A stretch of 10,593 bases of DNA from Bacteroidota bacterium (GTDB lineage Bacteria > Pseudomonadota > Alphaproteobacteria > Puniceispirillales > Puniceispirillaceae): positions 1 through 10,593 of the forward strand of contig JAACDV010000161.1 in assembly GCA_009936825.1 (NCBI GenBank), given 5' to 3'. Both the position numbers and the translations under genes were made by a program. The notes under the pieces were generated by a model, which was not told where the DNA came from, did not search any database, and was given only the letters and a program-made list of their open reading frames with translations. Below are positions 1 to 8,119 of the stretch, piece by piece. Position 1 is the stretch's first letter; every line of letters begins with the position of its first letter.

Positions 1-152
1 ACAGTTTTTGGCACACCAACAGGATTACCCGGATCAATAATATTGTCGCCAATACCATCAAACCACTTTTGCCATCTGGCAATTTCAGCTTCGATTTGCT
101 CAGGCGTTTCCTGTGATTCGCCGCCATGATATGCAAAAATAAAAAAGGCCAT
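1..152 (-). CDS. YCII-family protein, N-terminal part (cut by window edge)
   Basis: Reading leftwards from ATG at 152-150, the frame stays open for 50 codons and runs off the left edge, so the stop is not in the window. The visible part begins MAFFIFAYHGGESQETPEQ and continues with a Trp-rich stretch (WQKWF, residues 27-31) and then DPGNPVG (40-46). This combination (a hydrophobic first strand, YHGG, a TPE helix start, W..W, then DPGNP) is what I recall for small YCII-related proteins of proteobacteria, which are dimeric alpha-beta barrel proteins of uncertain function. A near-perfect Shine-Dalgarno sequence (AGGAGGTG) sits just before the ATG, which fixes the start. It diverges from the permease gene at 353 across a 200-base spacer, so the two may have back-to-back promoters. 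The family call is from motif memory only, and no function can be assigned. Confidence 0.78.
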   Translation of the reverse strand, partial: MAFFIFAYHGGESQETPEQIEAEIARWQKWFDGIGDNIIDPGNPVGVPKT

Positions 153-352
153 AACACCTCCTCACCTATTTTAAGTTCTAGAATTGAACATGATGCGATG
201 TTTTAAGGAGCACTCGGAAATGACATTTTCGTGAACCTTGCACATTCGCGTGAGGGCGCGCGTCTCACAAAGGGGTCGGTGAAAAGCTAGACGAGGTTCG
301 CGCATAAGCGTACAAAGACGGGACGTTCATCCCGCTCCAGCAGGAGGCATCT

Positions 353-1210
353 GTGACATTCGCTGCCGCCTATTCCACCGATATTCTGGTCATAATGGTT
401 GCCGGACTGTTGTTAACAGGCTTTATTGCAGGGCTTTTAGCCGGACTTCTGGGCGTTGGTGGCGGCATTGTAATCGTTCCCGTACTTTTCCTTTTATTCA
501 CCTATCTTGATGTGCCTGAGAGCATAATCATGCATATGGCGGTTGCCACTTCACTGGTAACAATTATTCCTATATCGCTGTCGTCGGCGCGCGAACATTA
601 CCGGCGCGGCGCCGTTGATATGGCAGTTTTCAAAAGCTGGGCTGGCTTCATGCTTATTGGGGCCGGGATTGCTGGGGCTGTTTCAGGGCAACTGGATTCC
701 AGCTATCTACAATTAACCTTCGGGCTGATCGCGATCTATGTGTCGGTGACGATGATTCGCGGCAAAAAGGCAGGCAGTGACGATAAAAAAGGCGGCGCGC
801 AGATTGCCCCCCTTGGCCGCGGTGCCAGTGGCGGCATAATCGCAACATTGATCGGCGGCGCATCAGCGTTAATGGGAATTGGCGGCGGCAGCATTGCCGT
901 GCCGGTGCTAAGCGCATTAGCGCTTCCTGTTCACCGCGCGGTTGGTACAGCTGCTGCCTTTGGATTTTTGATTGCAGTACCGGGGGCCATCGGATTTATT
1001 TGGGCGGGAACTGGCGCCGAGGGGCGGCTGCCTTTCTCGTTGGGCTTTACCAATCTTCCAGCAGCCTTAATCATCTTTTCAACAAGCCTGTTCACGGTGC
1101 CGCTTGGCAGCCGGATTGCACATGCGCTGAACCCGCAGGGGCTGCGGCGCGCCTTTGGTTTTTTCTTGTTTTTGAGCGCGATTAACATCCTGATCAGTAC
1201 TATTCTATAA
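353..1210 (+). CDS. TauE/SafE (TSUP) family membrane permease
   Basis: A 285-residue polytopic inner-membrane protein of the TSUP family, whose members move sulfite, sulfoacetate, taurine-related or other small organic anions. The family's two-fold internal repeat is clear. The first half has the glycine-rich signature GLLGVGGGIVIVPVL (residues 31-45) followed by ATSL (65-68). The second half repeats it as ALMGIGGGSIAVPVL (172-186) followed by GTAAA (198-202). A charged loop rich in Lys and Asp (about 136-156) links the halves, and seven to eight hydrophobic segments are visible. Length is normal for the family. The start codon is GTG at 353, chosen because AGGAGG at 342-347 is correctly spaced and no better start is nearby. 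The gene is co-directional with gloA, 63 bases downstream. The substrate cannot be read from sequence, and no sulfur-metabolism gene is adjacent. Confidence 0.9.
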   Translation: MTFAAAYSTDILVIMVAGLLLTGFIAGLLAGLLGVGGGIVIVPVLFLLFTYLDVPESIIMHMAVATSLVTIIPISLSSAREHYRRGAVDMAVFKSWAGFMLIGAGIAGAVSGQLDSSYLQLTFGLIAIYVSVTMIRGKKAGSDDKKGGAQIAPLGRGASGGIIATLIGGASALMGIGGGSIAVPVLSALALPVHRAVGTAAAFGFLIAVPGAIGFIWAGTGAEGRLPFSLGFTNLPAALIIFSTSLFTVPLGSRIAHALNPQGLRRAFGFFLFLSAINILISTIL

Positions 1211-1232
1211 ACCTAGACCATGTCTTCGATCT

Positions 1233-1249
1233 GTCCTCTCTTAGGGGAC
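1233..1249 (+). other. Short hairpin between the permease gene and gloA
   Basis: The transcript can fold GTCCTCT...AGGGGAC into a 7-bp stem (one G-U pair) with a 3-base loop. No U-run follows, so a standard intrinsic terminator is unlikely. It may be an intercistronic processing or stability element, or chance. It lies 24 bases before the gloA start. Confidence 0.3.
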
Positions 1250-1273
1250 TACTATTAAAGGGAAACCATTATT

Positions 1274-1714
1274 ATGCGGTATCTTCACACCATGGTACGG
1301 GTGCGTGACCTTGATGCATCACTGGACTTTTACTGCACCAAACTTGGTCTTGTGGAAACTCACCGCAAGGAGGTTGAGGCTGGCAGATTTACACTGGTAT
1401 TTCTGGCCGCTCCAAAAGATTTGAAAAATGCCGAAGCACAGGATTCGCCCGAACTGGAACTAACCTATAACTGGGATAGCGAAAATTATGACGGGGGCCG
1501 AAATTTCGGGCATCTGGCCTACCGCGTCGATGATATTTATACGCTGTGCAAATCTTTGATGGATGCCGGCATTATTATCAACCGGCCGCCGCGCGATGGG
1601 CGCATGGCCTTTGTGCGCTCGCCCGACAATATTTCCATCGAACTGCTTCAAGAGGGCGATGCGCTACCTCCATCTGAACCATGGGCGTCGATGGAAAATA
1701 CCGGTAGCTGGTAA
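1274..1714 (+). CDS. gloA: Lactoylglutathione lyase (glyoxalase I)
   Basis: A 146-residue member of the vicinal oxygen chelate superfamily. It isomerises the hemithioacetal formed from methylglyoxal and glutathione to S-lactoylglutathione in the cytoplasm. All four metal ligands expected from the E. coli enzyme are present: His5 (start [10 protein letters not shown]), Glu62 in LELTYN, His80 in FGHLAYRV and Glu123 in ISIELLQ. The two paired beta-alpha-beta modules are complete. The metal-site layout and short length resemble the bacterial Ni/Co-type enzyme rather than the longer Zn-type, which is an inference. The start has an AAAGGGA ribosome site about ten bases upstream. gloB follows after 26 bases on the same strand, so the complete two-step glyoxalase route is probably co-transcribed. 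The C-terminal tail after residue 127 (PPSEPWASM...) is short and not part of the core fold. Confidence 0.95.
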   Translation: MRYLHTMVRVRDLDASLDFYCTKLGLVETHRKEVEAGRFTLVFLAAPKDLKNAEAQDSPELELTYNWDSENYDGGRNFGHLAYRVDDIYTLCKSLMDAGIIINRPPRDGRMAFVRSPDNISIELLQEGDALPPSEPWASMENTGSW

Positions 1715-1740
1715 CATTATAAAACGGAGAGATTTTAGAC

Positions 1741-2508
1741 ATGCTGGATATCCATCAGTTTGTATATGGCGGCGATAATTACGGAGTGCTGATCCATGAT
1801 GAAGCCCGCGCCGAAACCGCATTGATTGATGCTGGTGATAGCGAGGCTGCATTGGCGGCACTTGCTGAAACCGGCTGGAATCTCACCCAGATATGGATCA
1901 CTCATCATCATTGGGATCATATTGACGGGCTGGCGGATATTGTCAGCAAAACGGGGGCCACGGTCTATGGGCCGGACGGGTTAAAGGGCGTTGATCAGGG
2001 CAAGGGCGACGGGGATTCCTTTGCCCTTGGCGCAAGCGAAGTTCGGGTGATAGCAACGCCCGGACATACGCTGGATATGCTGAATTTTCATCTGCCAGTT
2101 GAAAAACTGCTATTCACCGGCGACACACTGTTTGCGATGGGATGCGGGCGGTTGTTTGAAGGTGACGCCGCAATGATGTGGAACAGTTTGACAAAACTGA
2201 TGGCGCTTGGCGACGATACTGTGATTTATTGCGGGCATGAATATACCGCGGCGAATGCAAAATTTGCGCTGAGCATTAATCCCGAAAACAAAGCCTTGCA
2301 AAGCCGCGCTGACGCCGTACGCGAACTTCGTGAGGCCGGACAGCCAACAGTGCCAACAATGATGGCGCTGGAAAAGGCTACCAACCCGTTTTTGCGCCCG
2401 CACGATCCCGATATCCAAATGCATCTCGGAATGCTCGCAAATAGAACTGACAATGATCACGAAGCCGCGGTTTTTGCAGAAATCAGACGCCGGAAAGATA
2501 ATTTTTAA
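1741..2508 (+). CDS. gloB: Hydroxyacylglutathione hydrolase (glyoxalase II)
   Basis: A 255-residue metallo-beta-lactamase-fold enzyme that hydrolyses S-lactoylglutathione to D-lactate and glutathione, the second step after GloA. The dinuclear metal site is intact: the THHHWDH motif at 54-60 (His55, His57, Asp59, His60), His109 in TPGHT, Asp128 in FTGDTL and His166 in CGHEYT. The family's C-terminal helical domain is present, with the conserved NPFLR at 215-219 that helps bind glutathione. Length matches the family. The ATG has a GGAGA ribosome site ten bases upstream. It is the last gene of the plus-strand group and converges on fni, with 33 bases between the two stop codons. The substrate assignment is strong because of the adjacent gloA. 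Confidence 0.95.
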   Translation: MLDIHQFVYGGDNYGVLIHDEARAETALIDAGDSEAALAALAETGWNLTQIWITHHHWDHIDGLADIVSKTGATVYGPDGLKGVDQGKGDGDSFALGASEVRVIATPGHTLDMLNFHLPVEKLLFTGDTLFAMGCGRLFEGDAAMMWNSLTKLMALGDDTVIYCGHEYTAANAKFALSINPENKALQSRADAVRELREAGQPTVPTMMALEKATNPFLRPHDPDIQMHLGMLANRTDNDHEAAVFAEIRRRKDNF

Positions 2509-2541
2509 AGATGATTTTTAAGGTATTACATACCACCAGAC
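2509..2541. other. Convergent spacer with a small hairpin between gloB and fni
   Basis: The 33 bases between the two stop codons contain a perfect 5-bp inverted repeat (GGTAT at 2522-2526, ATACC at 2530-2534). Reading the minus strand it is followed by CTTAAAAATC, so it might weakly terminate the carotenoid operon. The stem is too short to call a terminator with confidence. An 8-base direct repeat ATTTTTAA lies at 2501-2508, including the gloB stop, and again at 2514-2521. Confidence 0.3.
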
Positions 2542-3582
2542 CTAGTGATCGATTGTTCCGGGTACAGATGCAAAACTGGCAAGATTAGGCGCACCAGTTA
2601 AAAACAGCGTCAGGCGGATTTGTTGCTTGTAACGGTTGATCGCCTCAATCGCTGCTTCGGCTTCAAAATCAGCACCGACAACGGTCTTTAGAACCGGGCC
2701 TGCCATAGAAACCTGCGACGCGCCAAGCCATAATGCCTTTGCCGCATCAAGGCCATGACGAATGCCGCCCGACGCAATCAGCATTCCCTCAGGAAGGGCT
2801 TCCCGCACTGCGCGGATCGCGTCAACCGTGGGAATTCCCCAATCCAGAAACGGATCGAAGCGCCCCGCATCTTCGCATCTTGCCGCCTCAATCCGGGTCC
2901 AGTTCGTGCCACCAAGCCCTGCAATATCAATGCCGTAAACACCAACATCAAACAGCCGCCTTGCTACATTAGCGCTAATACCGGCGCCAACTTCTTTCAC
3001 TATAACCGGACATGGCAGCGTGCTGCACGCCGCCTCAATAGCCCCCAAAACACCCCGCCAGTCGGTTTCGCCTTCGGGCTGGACAGCCTCTTGCAGCGGG
3101 TGTAGATGAATGAAAATCGCATCTGCCCGAAGGTCATCAACAGCCCGGCGCGCCATATCCAGCCCCGCTGCAGCGGCAAGCTGAACCCCGCCCAAATTCC
3201 CTATTAACGGCACCGAAGGCGCGCGGTCACGAAGATCACGCTGGCTCTGCGCACGCTCAATACTGGCGCGCTGCGATCCAACGCCAAGGCCAACCCCACA
3301 CGCTTCAGCCACCTCGGCAAGAACGCTGTTTATAGTATCGGCACGCGCCGTTCCGCCAGTCATCGAGCCAATGAAAAGTGGTGCCAGAACGCGGCGCCCC
3401 AGAAAGTTCGTGCTGATATCAATGCTTGCCAGATCACATTCGGGAAGCGCGCAATGATCGAGGCGTATCCGGTCAAACCCGGCATCCTGGTCAGATTGCG
3501 CCACCTGCCCCACCGCCAGATCCAGATGTGCGTCTTTGCGGTCACTTGCAGCGGGTGGAAAAGATTTGCCGGATTGGGTCAT
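2542..3582 (-). CDS. fni: Type 2 isopentenyl-diphosphate delta-isomerase (FMN-dependent)
   Basis: A 346-residue TIM-barrel flavoenzyme that interconverts isopentenyl and dimethylallyl diphosphate, supplying both C5 units for CrtE. The type 2 rather than type 1 family is clear: RKDAHL at 15-20 (substrate-binding Arg-Lys), SMTGG at 73-77, GVGSQR at 101-105, VKEVGAG at 195-201, the glycine loop AGLGGTNW at 221-228 (FMN phosphate) and ASGGIRHG at 270-277. The Mg/substrate motif reads H159-L-H-P-L-Q164-E165. The third residue is usually Asn, so His161 is unusual. The ATG at 3582 lies four bases after the blh stop with no clear Shine-Dalgarno sequence, suggesting translation coupled to blh. It is the last gene of the carotenoid/retinal operon, an arrangement known from marine proteorhodopsin clusters. 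Confidence 0.95.
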   Translation of the reverse strand: MTQSGKSFPPAASDRKDAHLDLAVGQVAQSDQDAGFDRIRLDHCALPECDLASIDISTNFLGRRVLAPLFIGSMTGGTARADTINSVLAEVAEACGVGLGVGSQRASIERAQSQRDLRDRAPSVPLIGNLGGVQLAAAAGLDMARRAVDDLRADAIFIHLHPLQEAVQPEGETDWRGVLGAIEAACSTLPCPVIVKEVGAGISANVARRLFDVGVYGIDIAGLGGTNWTRIEAARCEDAGRFDPFLDWGIPTVDAIRAVREALPEGMLIASGGIRHGLDAAKALWLGASQVSMAGPVLKTVVGADFEAEAAIEAINRYKQQIRLTLFLTGAPNLASFASVPGTIDH

Positions 3583-3586
3583 AACA

Positions 3587-4444
3587 TCATCGACTGATAA
3601 AATCGCGACGAAGACTATGCCGCGTGCGATTGAAAAGACCGTCCACCAAAATCATGTGGGGGACCGTAAGCGCGGCCAACCCGATAAATACCACCCTAAG
3701 CAACACCGGCTCCAGATTAGCATCATCCGTCAAATACCAAATGGCGAGCGCACCGGTCACCCAGCTTGCAATAGTAAAAAACGCCGCCTGATTAATCAGC
3801 GCAACCCACGACATGCTGGCGCGCAAGGTACCAAGCACGCCGCTAACATGCCGAAACGAATGAACAACACAGAAATAGATCGCAAAGCCAACCAGCGGCG
3901 GCGTTAGCGCGAAAATCGCGGTTAGCAAGACCATTTCCAGAACCCCAGCGCGCCATCGACGTAATCGCACCGCCTGAAACAGATAGAACAGCATCGCCAT
4001 ACCAATGAAAATCGTCAAAATATCCAGTGCCTGCCAGATAAGTGTAGTGTCACCCAACACAAGATATTCAAAAATGTGATCAACCTCACCGCGATGCATC
4101 TGGCTGATCCCGACAACCACCAGCCCGCCATGCGCCGCACTTCCGACGCGTCGCTGCCAGCCCCTTTCAGCGCGAACATCACCGCTGCCAAAATGCATCA
4201 TGCTGATCAGCAGAAAAATAAGCAGGCTGGCAAATGGGAAAAACAGCCACGCCCCCACGACAACGCCCGCCGCAGCTACATAAGCCAGCAGAAACCCGGC
4301 CATCTGCAGGGCATTTCTTGAAAATCCCAGATGGATCGCAATGGCACCATCCAGCGCACCGTGTGGCAGTCCGATCACCACAATCGCCGCCAGCGCCAGC
4401 AGATCAATCGATGTCATCATCGTCAATCCAGTTAGAATTTCCAT
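3587..4444 (-). CDS. blh: Beta-carotene 15,15'-dioxygenase, Brp/Blh family
   Basis: A 285-residue integral membrane oxygenase that cleaves beta-carotene symmetrically into two retinals, the chromophore of proteorhodopsin. The iron-binding histidines of the family are recognisable: His28 in LPHGALD, His84 in MHFGSGD, His195 and His199 in HSFRH, and His263 in VPHM. Seven or eight hydrophobic segments span the protein. The frame is open upstream to an ATG at 4516, but that would overlap crtY by 73 bases and add a non-hydrophobic N-terminus. I place the start at ATG 4444-4442, which shares its A with the crtY stop (TGATG), a classic coupling junction. With this start the length fits the family. 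A later start at residues 9-10 (two Met codons) is possible. Neighbours crtY upstream and fni four bases downstream make the role firm. Confidence 0.93.
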   Translation of the reverse strand: MEILTGLTMMTSIDLLALAAIVVIGLPHGALDGAIAIHLGFSRNALQMAGFLLAYVAAAGVVVGAWLFFPFASLLIFLLISMMHFGSGDVRAERGWQRRVGSAAHGGLVVVGISQMHRGEVDHIFEYLVLGDTTLIWQALDILTIFIGMAMLFYLFQAVRLRRWRAGVLEMVLLTAIFALTPPLVGFAIYFCVVHSFRHVSGVLGTLRASMSWVALINQAAFFTIASWVTGALAIWYLTDDANLEPVLLRVVFIGLAALTVPHMILVDGLFNRTRHSLRRDFISR

Positions 4445-5601
4445 CACCCTGATCCTGATTGTTGGGGACGACCATTCAGGCCAGCAAAGCTGAAAACCGC
4501 GCAAATGAAAAGCCATTTCGGCATCGCAATAATAACTTTCAGACGAAGCGCCCAGCCTGCCTCGCCGCTCAAAAAGCGGGCAAACTGGTCCCCCGATAAG
4601 GCGCGCGCCATTCGCATAAACAGATCAGGCGCGCGATCCGGCCAGTTCCGCAAAACAGTCAAAAAAACCGCATCCATCCAGAGATCAACACTCTTATGCG
4701 GAACCTGAAATGCCAGCCCACCGCGCCCGTTATCGGCATGCACCGCCGCCAACGCCGCCTCAATCTGTTTTTGAATAAAGATAAACGCATAGCCGCTAGA
4801 TGGTCTGATCGCACCGCCATTACCGCCAATCCCCGGAATTTCGGCATCACGGCGCGCCAACATACCAAGCGGAATAACCCCCCGCTCTCGCCGGATAGTT
4901 TCAAATGCGGTAACGCCATAGTGACGCTCCAGATAGGAATGAATGGCCGTCATGTAAAAATCATCTTGCAAAATATGCGGGGTGAACAAGGTTGATTCCA
5001 CCAGCGCCTCTTGCGCGGAAAAAGGGAGAAGATATATAAAATGCATGCCTTCGGATTGATCAACGCGAAAATCCATCAAAATGGCGGTGCCCGGATCAAA
5101 AACCGGACGATCAACGCGCACCTCAACCCCGGTAAAATGCTGCAACATCATTCCGTTTGGAACCTGCGGGGGGCGGCTGTCAAAAATTGCTGTGTGTGGG
5201 TCATTTGCCCGCGGCGGTTTATCGGTGAATGCTACGCTGGCAGCATTGGCTTCGGCCCGGCAATGGTTGATCCAGACCGAGCGCTGCAATGCGTGATAGG
5301 GGCGCGCGCTTGATGCCATGACCACCGCATCATCTTCCGTAATGATCGACCATTTCGGCCAACTGGCACGCGCCATTCCCGCCGCGGCCACTATATTTTT
5401 GTTATGGTTGCTAGGCAGTGCGCCGGTACCGTTGGCCAATCCCCAAAATCCCCAGATATGATCCTGCGGCGGCGGCGCATCTTTGGGGCTGACGATAGTA
5501 AAATGATGCCCCGGAAATTCATCCGCCCGCGCCGCTAGGGAAAGCGCCGCACACCCATCGCCCAAAATCGTAACCTGCTGCAGTGGTGCGTTATCTGACA
5601 T
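4444..5601 (-). CDS. crtY: Lycopene beta-cyclase (CrtY type)
   Basis: A 385-residue flavin-dependent cyclase that converts both ends of lycopene to beta-ionone rings, giving beta-carotene. The N-terminal nucleotide-binding segment reads VTILGDGCAALSLAAR (10-25), a variant of the usual glycine-rich loop. Family landmarks follow in order: DHIWGFW (47-53), RPYHALQR (100-107), MDFRVDQ (176-182), the conserved Glu202 in LVESTLF, RERGVIPLGM (238-247) and GGAIRPSSGYAF (262-273). A hydrophobic stretch near the C-terminus (about 353-375) could anchor the protein to the membrane. The ATG at 5601 lies inside the last codons of crtB (11-base overlap), preceded by a GAGGGG ribosome site. The stop TGA shares one base with the blh start. 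Product and substrate follow from the motif set and from being between crtB and blh. Confidence 0.94.
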   Translation of the reverse strand: MSDNAPLQQVTILGDGCAALSLAARADEFPGHHFTIVSPKDAPPPQDHIWGFWGLANGTGALPSNHNKNIVAAAGMARASWPKWSIITEDDAVVMASSARPYHALQRSVWINHCRAEANAASVAFTDKPPRANDPHTAIFDSRPPQVPNGMMLQHFTGVEVRVDRPVFDPGTAILMDFRVDQSEGMHFIYLLPFSAQEALVESTLFTPHILQDDFYMTAIHSYLERHYGVTAFETIRRERGVIPLGMLARRDAEIPGIGGNGGAIRPSSGYAFIFIQKQIEAALAAVHADNGRGGLAFQVPHKSVDLWMDAVFLTVLRNWPDRAPDLFMRMARALSGDQFARFLSGEAGWALRLKVIIAMPKWLFICAVFSFAGLNGRPQQSGSG

Positions 5602-6523
5602 AAGGCAACCCCCTCAAGCTGATGTGAAGCGCGGCGTCGTGTTCCCCTTCCGGGCGCGCTGTTATGCGCGACTTCAGGCTACCCATCGCGCGCACCGAAC
5701 AGCGTAATTTTGTTATCTTACTGGTTACCTGCCTCCCAGAATACCATGCAAGACCGGATGCGCGAAGCTGAACCCCGATCTGACGATAAACCCGCGCTGC
5801 CACGGCAATTGACACATGCGCACGAAAGGGAAGAAAGCAATAGCCGCGCGCGCCACTATCATAGAATTTTTCAGCAAGATCAAGCAACTGGCCAACCGCA
5901 TCTGTAATCTGCTGGCAGGCAGCGCTGCTCGGCGCACCAGCCGCGAGTTTGATATCGGCGGGCCGCGCACCATCAACCCAGTCCGCCGGAATATACCGCC
6001 GGTTCATCACCGCATCTTCCAGAACATCGCGCGCGATATTGGTCAGTTGCATCGCAATGCCAAGATCGATTGCATAAACCCGGGCCTGTTCGTCGTGACA
6101 CGCCAAGACATCGCACATCAACAACCCGACAGTTCCCGCCACCCTATACGCATAGCGCAGCAAATCAGCTTCACTTTGCAGGGCAACCTCCTCACGCTGA
6201 TCATCAAGAAGTCCGTCAATCAGGGCAATCAGCACATCCGGTGAAAAGTTTTTCTCGGCCATCAGCGGCCCGAATCCTGCCAGCGCCGGGTCACTGCCTT
6301 GAATGGACGGCGTATCGGATGTGTCTAGCTGGGAGCGGATAACTGCAAGGCGGCGGGGGCCATCCTCAATATCGCCGTCTGCCATATCATCTAGCACGCG
6401 GCAAAAAGCGTATAGACGCGCGGCCGAATTACCCATCTCGGCTCCTAGAAACCTGCGCGCCCAATGAAAGCTCTTACCATTGGCGGCAAGCGATTCTTCG
6501 GATGTCAGCGCCTCGTTCGACAT
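5591..6523 (-). CDS. crtB: Phytoene synthase
   Basis: A 310-residue trans-isoprenyl diphosphate synthase of the squalene/phytoene synthase family. It condenses two geranylgeranyl diphosphates head-to-head into phytoene, the first committed carotenoid step. Both aspartate-rich Mg-binding motifs are intact: DDMAD at 45-49 and NIARDVLED at 162-170, the latter followed by RRYIPADW (175-182). The substrate-pocket segments YAFCRVLDD (38-46) and RVYRQIG (244-250) are present. Length is typical. The start at 6523 is the only plausible one after the in-frame TAG just upstream. It lies 41 bases after the crtI stop, the widest gap between biosynthetic genes here, with only a weak ribosome site. The 3' end overlaps crtY by 11 bases. 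A squalene synthase role is unlikely given crtE and crtI alongside. Confidence 0.95.
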   Translation of the reverse strand: MSNEALTSEESLAANGKSFHWARRFLGAEMGNSAARLYAFCRVLDDMADGDIEDGPRRLAVIRSQLDTSDTPSIQGSDPALAGFGPLMAEKNFSPDVLIALIDGLLDDQREEVALQSEADLLRYAYRVAGTVGLLMCDVLACHDEQARVYAIDLGIAMQLTNIARDVLEDAVMNRRYIPADWVDGARPADIKLAAGAPSSAACQQITDAVGQLLDLAEKFYDSGARGYCFLPFRAHVSIAVAARVYRQIGVQLRASGLAWYSGRQVTSKITKLRCSVRAMGSLKSRITARPEGEHDAALHISLRGLPYVR

Positions 6524-6564
6524 AGCTATCTGCTCACGCCTCTAAAAGCCCTGCCAGCCATTAC

Positions 6565-8109
6565 TCACCCGCCAGCACGAGCGCTCTCTTCCTCATCAAC
6601 CAGTCGTTCGACCACTTTAGCAGAACATAGCACGCCTGGCATCCCAGCGCCCGGATGCGCGCCCGCAGCGGAAAAATATAGATTGGGAATATGCGGGTCG
6701 CGGTTGTGATAACGGAACCAAGCTGACTGGCTGAAAATCGGCGCAATCGAAAATCCTGCTCCATGCATTGATCTGTAATCATCACGAAAATCTTCGGGTG
6801 TCATCCAGCAATCTTCGGTGATCACGTCTGAAAGTTCGGGCATGATGGTTTTTTCCAAGGCAGCAACAATGCGGTCACGAAGCGCCGGAGCCTCGGTTTT
6901 CCAATCTACATCACCAAGCAGATTTGGAACTGGACACAACACATAAAAACTGTCGCATCCGTCCGGTGCAAAGCTGCTATCCGTTGCAGTTGGCCGGTGC
7001 AGATACAGCGAGAAATCATCCGCCAAAATCTTGGAATCGAAAATATCGGCGAGAAGCTCACGGTAGCGTGGGCCCATCCAGATGGTATGGTGCGCAACAT
7101 TTTCATAAGTACGCTTGGTTCCGAAAAACAAAACATAAAGACCCATGGAATACTGCGTCATTGATTCGGGAAGAGCTTTTTTACGGCGGCTTTCAGACGG
7201 CAGCATCTGCCGATAGACCGTTGGTGGATCGCCATTGCAAATCACCCGTGATGCTGTAAAGCGGCGACCATCCATCGCCGTTGCCCCCGTCGCCCGTCCA
7301 TCCGCAACTTCAATTCGGTCAATATCAACGCCGAGCTGCACATTGACCCCAACACGCTCCATCAACCGGTGAAGTTCGGCCACCAGCTTACCGGTACCGC
7401 CCATGCAGAAGAACACACCCCAGCGGCGTTCGAGATAATGAATCAACGCGTAGATCGAGGTTGTGGTAAACGGGTTTCCGCCAACCAAAAGTGGGTGAAT
7501 CGAAAAAGCCTGACGCAGCAATGGGTGCCGGATATGGCTGTTGACCAACCCTGCCACAGTGCGATAGCTGCGAAGACGAAGCAGCGCGGGCACCTGTGCC
7601 ATCATGCTGGTAAAACGGGTGAATGGTCGGTCCGCTAGTTTTTCGAACCCAACCTCAAAAATTCGCCGCGACGTATCGAGTAGACGCGCATAGCCTTTAA
7701 CATCGCGCGGTGAAAAACGTTCAATTTCTGCATTCGTATCCGCAACCGACGCGCAGTAGTCAAACTGGCTGCCATCATCAAAATGAAAGCGGTACCAAGG
7801 GTCCAGCGGGCGAAATTCCAAATGATCCTCGCGGCGCTCATCAAACAACTCAAACAGCTCATCGAACAGAAATGGCGCGGTGATCACCGTTGGTCCGGCG
7901 TCATGGCGATAGCCGCCACGCTCAAACACCTGCGCGCGCCCACCGATTGCCTGCAGCCTGTCAACCAATGTCACCGAATAACCGCGGGCCCGCATCCGCA
8001 ATGCAGCCGCAATCCCTCCAAAACCGGCTCCAATAACCAGCACATCAGATTGAGAAATTTTAGATTTGTCTTTACGGGATGTTACCCGCCGAGGGGAGAC
8101 CGAAGCCAT
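6565..8109 (-). CDS. crtI: Phytoene desaturase (CrtI type)
   Basis: A 514-residue FAD-dependent desaturase/isomerase that converts phytoene to a red polyene. Lycopene is the expected product because a lycopene cyclase follows in the operon. The N-terminal dinucleotide-binding fold VLVIGAGFGGIAAALR (23-38) is followed by GGRA (56-59) and DAGPTVIT (70-77). The C-terminal FAD/signature region reads GAHPGAGMPGV (483-493), where many family members have GTH in place of GAH. Length matches bacterial CrtI. About 20 polar residues precede the fold, so a slightly later non-ATG start cannot be excluded. The annotated ATG at 8109 is ten bases after the crtE stop, and the nearest purine-rich ribosome-like site lies within the end of crtE, which suggests coupling. 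Diapophytoene desaturase is an alternative in the family but does not fit the neighbours. Confidence 0.95.
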   Translation of the reverse strand: MASVSPRRVTSRKDKSKISQSDVLVIGAGFGGIAAALRMRARGYSVTLVDRLQAIGGRAQVFERGGYRHDAGPTVITAPFLFDELFELFDERREDHLEFRPLDPWYRFHFDDGSQFDYCASVADTNAEIERFSPRDVKGYARLLDTSRRIFEVGFEKLADRPFTRFTSMMAQVPALLRLRSYRTVAGLVNSHIRHPLLRQAFSIHPLLVGGNPFTTTSIYALIHYLERRWGVFFCMGGTGKLVAELHRLMERVGVNVQLGVDIDRIEVADGRATGATAMDGRRFTASRVICNGDPPTVYRQMLPSESRRKKALPESMTQYSMGLYVLFFGTKRTYENVAHHTIWMGPRYRELLADIFDSKILADDFSLYLHRPTATDSSFAPDGCDSFYVLCPVPNLLGDVDWKTEAPALRDRIVAALEKTIMPELSDVITEDCWMTPEDFRDDYRSMHGAGFSIAPIFSQSAWFRYHNRDPHIPNLYFSAAGAHPGAGMPGVLCSAKVVERLVDEEESARAGG

Positions 8110-8119
8110 AACAGAATAA

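Noticed and set aside
175..189. Inverted repeat GTTC...GAAC around TTCTAGAA in the divergent spacer as an operator.
   Set aside because: Only 4-bp arms; expected by chance in 200 bases. No promoter hexamers with good spacing could be tied to it.
251..269. GTGAG...CTCAC inverted repeat upstream of the permease gene as a regulatory hairpin.
   Set aside because: Five base pairs with a 9-base loop, no T-run, and no clear relation to a start site; too weak to report as a feature.
2501..2521. Direct repeat ATTTTTAA around the gloB stop as a regulatory or duplication signal.
   Set aside because: Very AT-rich and low in complexity; likely chance. Noted only in the spacer entry.
4445..4516. Upstream extension of blh to an ATG at 4516 (24 extra residues).
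   Set aside because: It would overlap crtY by 73 bases, and the added residues are not hydrophobic or family-like. The ATG at 4444 sits in a TGATG stop-start junction.
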